This document shows positions 6,192-11,374 of a DNA stretch of 11,374 nt, in pieces (position 1 is the first letter of the stretch; each line of letters opens with the position of its first letter). The DNA comes from JBGSYJ01 sp041750915 (GTDB lineage Bacteria > Acidobacteriota > Thermoanaerobaculia > Gp7-AA8): assembly GCA_041750915.1 (NCBI GenBank), contig JBGSYJ010000261.1, positions 1 to 11,374 of the forward strand, read 5' to 3'. The notes under the pieces were generated by a model. It did no database searches. It worked only from the letters and a program-made list of their open reading frames with translations, and was not told the origin of the DNA. Both the position numbers and the translations under genes were made by a program.

Positions 6192-7194
6192 AGTCGATCC
6201 CCTTCTTCTTCATCCACTCTCGTTGTTTTCGTCCCACGTCGGCATCATGGTTCGTTGCGCCTTCGAGCGCTTCCACGATTGTCTTATCACCTGTCATGTA
6301 GCGTGAGAAACGGCCAATCTCCCGCTCGTCCAGGCCGCCCAGGATCGCCAGCACCAGGGCCCTGTTCAGGGTCGCGCGATACTGTTGCAGCCGTGCTCCG
6401 TGAGCAGCCGTAGCGAGGCGCGGCGAACCGACGTAGCCCGGCCAGTTCGGTGCTCCGGCGATCCGGAACAGCCCGCCCAAATCGTTCGCGGCCAGCGGGG
6501 GCAGCGTAAGGTAGCCAGAGTCTACGAGGTCCGGGCGGAGGAACATCAACCGGCTTGTTTCCTCGAAGCCGGCGTGGTCATCTCTCACGCCGATTTCCTT
6601 TCTTTCCGAATCTGAGAGGCTCAAGTCAGGCGGTGTGAGCTCGAGGTCAGCCAGTTGTTCCGCCGTGGGTTCCAGCCCGTGCAGATTGACCATCGTTCCG
6701 CCATACACATCGCGGAAGTAGTCTCCGGCCTGGTCTAACATTAAATTGTGGTATGGCGAGCCGTGACCGTGCGTCACGAAAATCCAGCGGAATCCCTGCT
6801 CACCAAGCTCGGTGGCTAGATCCATAAAGACGGCTCTCAGGGTCGTGCGGCGAATCGAATAGGTGCCGGGGAAGACGTATCTGCCGCCGATCTCGTTTCC
6901 TCCGGCATGACCGAGGGGAATGATCGGAAAGACGAGCGCAGCCCAACCCGGACGCTCGACAATCGCCTCCGCCAGCTCTTGAGTCAACCACTCGTTCGAG
7001 TAGCCGTCGGTGAAGGAAGGAAGATGCGGCCCATGCTCCTCAAGCATGCCGCCGGGGAGTATCACCACGGTTTTCTGTTTATCGAGGGCGCGAATCTGGT
7101 CGATGTTCATCTGCGCCACGCGATGAATCTGGGCGTTCACTGCGCCGCACGCCATCGCGCCGATTACCGCAAACATCCATGTTCGTTTCATCAT
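6190..7194 (-). CDS. Exported creatininase-family metal-dependent amidohydrolase
   Basis: The 334-residue protein has a clear signal peptide (basic MMKR, hydrophobic core, likely cleavage after GAVNA at 17-21), so it acts outside the cytoplasm. The mature part is a creatininase-family domain, about residues 30-270. The metal-site motif LPGGMLEEHGPHLP followed by D63 places Glu52, His54 and Asp63 at the spacing of the metal ligands Glu34, His36 and Asp45 of Pseudomonas creatininase. HGHGS at 142-146 stands where family members have NGHGG or, in creatininase itself, NGHYE. DDHAGFEETS at 205-214 supplies the conserved HAG and ETS (Glu212). Family members hydrolyse cyclic or linear amides; the substrate here is unknown. 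Residues beyond 270 form a helical, Lys/Arg-rich tail. It lies downstream of the other minus-strand gene, separated by 179 bases with a hairpin, so shared transcription is uncertain. AGGAACGAG precedes the start. Confidence 0.85.
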   Translation of the reverse strand: MMKRTWMFAVIGAMACGAVNAQIHRVAQMNIDQIRALDKQKTVVILPGGMLEEHGPHLPSFTDGYSNEWLTQELAEAIVERPGWAALVFPIIPLGHAGGNEIGGRYVFPGTYSIRRTTLRAVFMDLATELGEQGFRWIFVTHGHGSPYHNLMLDQAGDYFRDVYGGTMVNLHGLEPTAEQLADLELTPPDLSLSDSERKEIGVRDDHAGFEETSRLMFLRPDLVDSGYLTLPPLAANDLGGLFRIAGAPNWPGYVGSPRLATAAHGARLQQYRATLNRALVLAILGGLDEREIGRFSRYMTGDKTIVEALEGATNHDADVGRKQREWMKKKGID

Positions 7195-7232
7195 CTCGTT
7201 CCTGATTTCGTTGCCGACATCAAGCTGAATGG

Positions 7233-7268
7233 GCCGGCCGCGATGCGGGCTCCCGCAAGGCGGCCGGC
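7233..7268. repeat. Strong two-part hairpin in the gap ahead of the creatininase gene
   Basis: GCCGGCCGC (7233-7241) pairs with GCGGCCGGC (7260-7268), and inside it TGCGGG (7244-7249) pairs with CCCGCA (7252-7257). The two stems are separated by a symmetric two-base internal mismatch (GA opposite AG) and closed by a two-base turn. No T run follows on either strand, so it is not a standard terminator. It sits 38 bases upstream of the creatininase start on the minus strand and could affect the 5' end of that message or end transcripts from the upstream gene. Confidence 0.6.
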
Positions 7269-7373
7269 GCTTACTTGTGTGGGAAATATCCCTTATCTTT
7301 GGTCTGGTCGAGGCGCCGACATCACATCACCATCGGGTGGTGGCAGTTGCCGAACTAACCCCCTCGGCTGAGA

Positions 7374-8000
7374 TCACCTGAACTCGATCCTGACGTGGCG
7401 GACAACACTCTGCTGCTTGACACCCATCTCCCGGATCTGGAACTGGAAGGTGCGGCCGTCCATCAGCGTCCCGAGTGCATTGATTTCGATCTTACCGTTG
7501 CCTGCTCCCTGCGGTCGCTCGTGGCCCGGGTGCTGTGTCTCTTTGTAGAAGCTGGCGGATCCGATCTGTAGCGACGGCAGCGACAGCAGTTCGGGGACAG
7601 TCAACACGTCGTCGCCGAGCGCCGACAGCATGTCCTGCCAACTGACGAACCAGACGGGCACCGCCCCCAGGCCGTGCAGGTTCGCCTGGATGGGCGCGCC
7701 GTCTACCGGAGGCGGGGCGTTCTTATAGATCAAATGACCCTGGACAGTGAGCGGGCAGCCGAACGCGGCGGGCACGTCGATCAGATCGAGCAGGTTGAAG
7801 TCGTCGGGGACGCAACCCGGCTGACGCAGGAAGGCGATTGCGGCCCACTCGTCCGTGTGCGGCACGAATATCCGCTCGAGTGAGGAGTAGAAGGGCGGGC
7901 CGGGGTCTTCTTCTGGAACGGTGACGCGAAGCTGTGCGTGGGCCGTTGCAGTTAGCAGGACAGTCATCAACAGCGCAATCGAGAGCCTTTGCTTGAACAT
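7374..8000 (-). CDS. Exported protein of unknown function
   Basis: I do not recognise this 208-residue protein. It starts with a typical signal peptide (MFKQR, then a hydrophobic core, likely cleavage after ATAHA at residue 22). The start is firm: AAAGGAG stands eight bases before ATG on the minus strand. The mature part has no further membrane segment or lipobox cysteine, so it should be periplasmic or secreted. It contains just two cysteines, C63 and C82, which may form a disulfide. The C-terminal third (about 160-208) is rich in alternating polar and hydrophobic residues (KIEINALG, RTFQFQIREMG, VVRHVRIEF), suggesting beta strands. It is the first gene of the minus-strand pair and is divergent from the sigma factor gene, so its promoter lies in 8001-8229. 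Confidence 0.8.
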   Translation of the reverse strand: MFKQRLSIALLMTVLLTATAHAQLRVTVPEEDPGPPFYSSLERIFVPHTDEWAAIAFLRQPGCVPDDFNLLDLIDVPAAFGCPLTVQGHLIYKNAPPPVDGAPIQANLHGLGAVPVWFVSWQDMLSALGDDVLTVPELLSLPSLQIGSASFYKETQHPGHERPQGAGNGKIEINALGTLMDGRTFQFQIREMGVKQQSVVRHVRIEFR

Positions 8001-8229
8001 GATGTTTTCTCCTTTTTGATCGACGTTTATTTCAAAGTTTGACTCGGCTGGCTGTTGTCAGAATGTCTGAAGGCAGGTGGCCGGTTTCACGTCATATGGC
8101 GAGAACCTGAAAGAAATCCCTCCATCCTCCGAAAACTTTTTTTTCGATCGTTCCGGGAGATGGCAGTTCGGGGAAAATGGTAGAATTCCGCCATCCCTCC
8201 CCGACCGTCCCGGCCTTATCAGGCTTGAT
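8001..8229. promoter_or_regulatory. Divergent intergenic region with a small palindrome and a possible -10 box
   Basis: This gap must carry promoters for the minus-strand exported protein and the plus-strand sigma factor. It holds the ribosome binding site of the former (8009-8015), a perfect palindrome TCAGA-ATG-TCTGA (8058-8070) that could be an operator, a run of eight T near 8140-8150, and TAGAAT at 8181-8186. TAGAAT resembles a -10 element 43 bases before the sigma factor ATG. No convincing -35 box stands 17 bases upstream of it. The sigma factor frame is open back to a GTG at 8077, but that extension has no ribosome binding site or family similarity. Confidence 0.35.
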
Positions 8230-8814
8230 ATGACGAAACCTTCGCCCGAAGAAATGAGCCAATTGCTGAGGGATTGGAGCGACGGGGATCAGTCGGCGCT
8301 GGACAAGGTGATGCCGGTCGTCTATCAGGAACTGCGCCGGCTGGCCCATCACTACATGCGGAATGAGCGGGCGGACCACACCCTCCAGACCACGGCTCTG
8401 GTCAACGAGGCGTACATGCGGCTGGCCGACTACAAGAAAATGCGCTGGCAGAGCCGGGCACACTTCTTTGCCGTCGCCGCGCAGGTGATGCGCCGCATCC
8501 TCGTCGAAAACGCCCGGAGCCGGAACTACGCGAAGCGCGGCGGCGGGGCGCAGAAGGTGGAGTTGGATGAAGCGGCCCTCGTCTCCGCGGGGCGCTCGGC
8601 GGAGGTGATTGCGGTTGACGAGGCGTTGATTGAGCTCGAATCGTGGGACGCGCGCAAAGGCAGGATTGTCGAGTTGCGTTTCTTCGGGGGTCTGAGCATC
8701 GAGGAGACCGCCGAAGTCCTGAAGGTTTCGCCCACAACAGTCCAGCGCGAGTGGCGGTCGGCCAAAGCGTGGCTGCATCGCGCGATCAGTCAAAGGGGCG
8801 GCCTTGGAGCCTGA
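8230..8814 (+). CDS. ECF-type RNA polymerase sigma factor (TIGR02999-like)
   Basis: The 194-residue protein fits the sigma-70/ECF subgroup found beside large serine/threonine kinases. Region 2 covers about residues 18-95 (core QELRRLAHHYMRNER, then LQTTALVNEAYMRL and SRAHFFAVAAQVMRRILVE in sequence). Region 4 covers about 130-186, with the helix-turn-helix LSIEETAEVLKVSPTTVQRE that should contact the -35 element. No anti-sigma factor gene is adjacent; in this group the neighbouring kinase is the suspected controller. I chose ATG 8230 because the TKPSPEEMSQLLRDWSDGD start is typical of the family, although only a weak ribosome binding site precedes it. The frame continues upstream to 8077 without a stop, but that part looks non-coding. 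Its end overlaps the kinase start by 11 bases, so the two are almost certainly one operon. Confidence 0.92.
   Translation: MTKPSPEEMSQLLRDWSDGDQSALDKVMPVVYQELRRLAHHYMRNERADHTLQTTALVNEAYMRLADYKKMRWQSRAHFFAVAAQVMRRILVENARSRNYAKRGGGAQKVELDEAALVSAGRSAEVIAVDEALIELESWDARKGRIVELRFFGGLSIEETAEVLKVSPTTVQREWRSAKAWLHRAISQRGGLGA
8792..8798 (+). promoter_or_regulatory. Ribosome binding site deciding the TTG start of the kinase
   Basis: AAAGGGG stands five bases before TTG at 8804. No in-frame ATG occurs until about 9089, inside the glycine-rich loop of the kinase domain, which would destroy the domain. The TTG is therefore the best start, and the site lies within the end of the sigma factor gene. Confidence 0.6.
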
Positions 8815-11374
8815 GCGCAACCGGCGTATCGATGAGATTTTTCAGGAGGCGCTTGCGCGCGACACCTCCGATCGCGCCGCTTTCCTGGACAAAGCCTGCG
8901 CTGACGATCCCGGTTTGCGGAGAGATGTCGAGGCGCTGCTCGCTTCCGACGAGCAGGCCGGCAGTTTCATCGAATCACCCGCCCTCGAGATCGCACCCGA
9001 GCTGGTCGCCGATGATCGCACCACGTCTTTCACCGGCCGAACCATCGGCCCATACCGCCTCGAGTCTCTGCTCGGCGCAGGGGGGATGGGAAAAGTCTAT
9101 CTGGCCCACGACCAGAGGCTGGGCCGCAAGGTGGCTTTGAAACTGCTCAATCCCGGACTTGCCGGCGATTCTGAGCAGCGCCCGCGCTTTCTCCGGGAAG
9201 CACGTTTGGCCGCCTCACTCGATCACCCCAACATATGTACCATCCACGAAGTGGGTGAGGATGCGGGCCACCTGTTCATCGCAATGCAGTACGTCGAGGG
9301 TGAGACGCTGCGGCGCGCGATCAGCGGCCGGCCGCTGAAACTTGACTCCCTTCTTTCGGTCAGCCTGCAAGTGGCCGACGCATTGGAGGAGGCCCACACG
9401 CGAGGGATCATCCACCGCGACGTCAACTGCGGCAACATCATGATCACTCCCCGCGGTCAGGTGAAGGTGCTCGACTTCGGCCTGGCCAAGCTGCTCGAGC
9501 GCGTTGAGGAGGAGGCGGAAAATCATCTGACGATGACAGGCGCGGTCATGGGGACGCCCGCGACCATGTCGCCCGAGCAGGCGCGGGGCGAACGTGCGGA
9601 TCATCGCAGCGACATATTCTCCTTAGGCGGTGTGCTCTATGAGATGGCAACCGGACACACGCCCTTTAGCGGGAGGTCCAGGGCCGATCTGATTAGCGCA
9701 CTGCTCACCCGGCCACACGAGCCAGCAACAAAGTGGAATAAAGAAATACCCGCGCATCTATCGGCGGCGATCGACCGGGCGCTGGCAAAAGAGCCGGCGG
9801 ATCGCTACCAGTCCATGCCAGAGCTGGTGGCAGACTTGCGGCAGGTGGTTGCCGAGGCCGGGGGGCTGGATCACCTCTTCAGTTCGTCCGGCGCGCGCAT
9901 CGGGGTGACGACGCCCTACGTTCCGCAACGGCGGCGGGCTGTATTCAACACGCCGTGGGCGATTGTTGCTCTGGTTGCCGTCACGGCGCTGATGACCCTG
10001 GGCCTGATGGCCGCCTATTCGCGGTCCAGGTTACCAAAGCCGCCCGCACCGGCACAGCAAAGCCTCATCTCGACGTTTCCCGGATCGCACAGCGGGGCGA
10101 GCTTTTCGCCGGACGGTCAGAACATCGCTTTCACCAAGACAGTGGACGGCGCGCCGCAGGTCTGGACGAAGAACCTGGCCCGAGGCGAGCCGATACAAAT
10201 TACTTCAGGTGGAGACTCGGCCGACCGGCCGCGCTGGTCTCCGCGGGATGACCAGATCGTTTACACACGATGGTCGCAGGGCTCAAACAGCATCTGGTCC
10301 GTCCCGCCCGCAGGCGGGGCGTCGCATAAAGTCGTCGAAGGGGGCCGCAATCCCAATTGGTCCTGGGACGGCGCACGACTGGTGTTTGAGCGCGGCTATG
10401 ACATCTGGACTTCGAATGCCGACGGAGGCGATCAGCGCAAAGTGGAAGGCACGCCGCCGACCGATTACCACCTGGCGGCCGATCGGATGCCCGCGTTCTC
10501 TCCTGACGGCGCACTGATCGCGTTCTTCCAAATGTCAAAAGGCCCGCACGGTGATTATTGGGTCGTTCCTGCGGAGGGCGGGCAAGCGCGCCGCCTGACC
10601 TTCGACGACTCTTTCGGCGGCGCGCCGGCCTGGACGCCGGACGGGTTCATCATCTTTCCCTCACAACGTGCCGGGACTCTGACGCTGTGGAAAGTTCCTG
10701 CCCAGGGCGGGGAGCCAGAACCGGTCCTGGTGGGTAGTGGCGAGGACACCGACCCGGAGATCTCGCGCGACGGCCGGCGACTCATCTACACAAACACTCG
10801 GAACAACTTCGTGCTCACGCTCACCGACCCGGCCACCGGGCGGCATCAGGAGCTTCATCAGACGCGAAGCGATATGGTGAACCCTTCCTTCTCTCCACAA
10901 GGGGACAGAATCCTCTTCTTCGGATTCGCGGAGGGGGGAGGCCTGCATCTCTACGTTGTCAACACGGATGGCACGAACCTCAATCAGTTGACGAGAGGAA
11001 AAGGCGAGCAGAATGTTCACCCGCAATGGTCCGCGAATGGCTCGGCGGTCTATTTCTACCAGCACCGCCCCACGACTTCCTTTCGTAGGCTTTCGCTTCA
11101 CGACCGCGGCATCACCGAACTGGTTCGCGGGTGGGAATGGGGTACACACAATCACGCAAGCGTGGACCCCGCAGGAACGCGGATCATTTACACCCGTATG
11201 GACAGTGGTAAGCCGGCCGCCACGATGATTCGAGACCTGGCGACCGGCGGTGAGACCGCGTTCACGATGCCCCTGCGCTTCGCCCGGTGGTCCCGCGACG
11301 GAAAATTTATCGCCGCCACGAACATCAAAGAGCGGTGGTCCGAATCCGAGATTATGGTATGTGCGGTCGATGGC
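8804..11374 (+). CDS. Membrane serine/threonine protein kinase-like protein with C-terminal TolB/PD40 repeats (incomplete at right edge)
   Basis: The frame stays open for 857 codons to the window end; the C-terminus is missing. Residues 1-60 match the usual N-terminus of this group (DEIFQEALARD, FLDKACADDPGLRRDVEALLAS). The kinase domain spans about 84-350: glycine loop GAGGMGKVY, ATP lysine K113 (VALK), Glu132 in helix C, HRD at 204-206, DFG at 224-226 and SPE at 256-258. A transmembrane helix follows at about 385-405, then a sensor-like beta-propeller with at least ten PD40/TolB-type repeats (such as FSPDGQNIAF and WSRDGKFIAA), placed outside the membrane. Two kinase positions are odd. The catalytic loop reads HRDVNCGN, with Asn208 in place of the lysine that contacts the ATP gamma-phosphate. 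The activation segment reads GTPATMSPE, where the family has GTPAYMSPE. It may be a weak kinase or pseudokinase. It probably works with the overlapping sigma factor gene. Confidence 0.93.
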   Translation, partial: MEPERNRRIDEIFQEALARDTSDRAAFLDKACADDPGLRRDVEALLASDEQAGSFIESPALEIAPELVADDRTTSFTGRTIGPYRLESLLGAGGMGKVYLAHDQRLGRKVALKLLNPGLAGDSEQRPRFLREARLAASLDHPNICTIHEVGEDAGHLFIAMQYVEGETLRRAISGRPLKLDSLLSVSLQVADALEEAHTRGIIHRDVNCGNIMITPRGQVKVLDFGLAKLLERVEEEAENHLTMTGAVMGTPATMSPEQARGERADHRSDIFSLGGVLYEMATGHTPFSGRSRADLISALLTRPHEPATKWNKEIPAHLSAAIDRALAKEPADRYQSMPELVADLRQVVAEAGGLDHLFSSSGARIGVTTPYVPQRRRAVFNTPWAIVALVAVTALMTLGLMAAYSRSRLPKPPAPAQQSLISTFPGSHSGASFSPDGQNIAFTKTVDGAPQVWTKNLARGEPIQITSGGDSADRPRWSPRDDQIVYTRWSQGSNSIWSVPPAGGASHKVVEGGRNPNWSWDGARLVFERGYDIWTSNADGGDQRKVEGTPPTDYHLAADRMPAFSPDGALIAFFQMSKGPHGDYWVVPAEGGQARRLTFDDSFGGAPAWTPDGFIIFPSQRAGTLTLWKVPAQGGEPEPVLVGSGEDTDPEISRDGRRLIYTNTRNNFVLTLTDPATGRHQELHQTRSDMVNPSFSPQGDRILFFGFAEGGGLHLYVVNTDGTNLNQLTRGKGEQNVHPQWSANGSAVYFYQHRPTTSFRRLSLHDRGITELVRGWEWGTHNHASVDPAGTRIIYTRMDSGKPAATMIRDLATGGETAFTMPLRFARWSRDGKFIAATNIKERWSESEIMVCAVDG

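Noticed and set aside
7328..7342. CACCA/TGGTG hairpin after the exported-protein gene, considered as its terminator
   Set aside because: The five-base-pair stem has no T tract on the minus strand, so chance is as good an explanation.
8077..8229. N-terminal extension of the sigma factor from GTG at 8077
   Set aside because: The extra 51 residues lack a ribosome binding site and family similarity, and they cross the likely promoter region. ATG 8230 gives the usual family N-terminus.
8092..8820. Open reading frame of 242 codons on the minus strand
   Set aside because: It is antisense to the sigma factor, which has clear region 2 and region 4 motifs.

Overview
The window is GC-rich bacterial DNA with no RNA genes, CRISPR array or recognisable transposase. 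A TIGR02999-type ECF sigma factor translationally overlapped with a large serine/threonine kinase carrying TolB/PD40-type repeats is an arrangement common in Acidobacteriota and Gemmatimonadota, and also seen in Planctomycetota and Verrucomicrobiota. A soil or sediment member of one of these phyla is the likeliest source. The phylum is an inference and cannot be fixed from the sequence alone.

Left part (1-4334, plus strand): 241 bases without a gene, then a small cysteine-containing protein with an internal duplication (242-670). It overlaps a membrane-anchored alpha/beta hydrolase (645-1571). Next, behind a strong ribosome binding site, comes a large fusion of an N-terminal GNAT acetyltransferase with an NDP-forming acyl-CoA synthetase (1650-4334). 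This resembles protein acetyltransferases of the Pat type, but with the domains in the reverse of the enterobacterial order.

Middle part (4335-6015): a non-coding stretch holds a roughly 209-bp nested palindrome made of a 37-bp inverted repeat with hairpins inside and outside it. It is followed by a tandem array of three paralogous CBS-domain genes: a degenerate first copy (4742-4936), an intact second copy (5123-5596) and a third copy broken by one extra C (5649-6015). The first two copies share a leader just upstream that is better conserved than the coding sequence it precedes. In copy 2 the leader is also readable as a 34-residue ORF with its own ribosome binding site.

Right part (6190-8000, minus strand): two genes for proteins with signal peptides, a creatininase-family metallohydrolase and an unrecognised exported protein. 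They are separated by a gap containing a strong hairpin. From the divergent intergenic region (8001-8229) the plus-strand sigma factor (8230-8814) and the kinase (8804 to the window end, incomplete) begin. The kinase catalytic loop reads HRD-V-N where HRD-x-K is expected, so it may be catalytically weakened or inactive.

The most unusual items are the nested palindrome, the conserved leader of the CBS genes with its decaying array, the altered kinase catalytic loop, and the duplicated two-cysteine motif in the first gene. None alone proves a new system.
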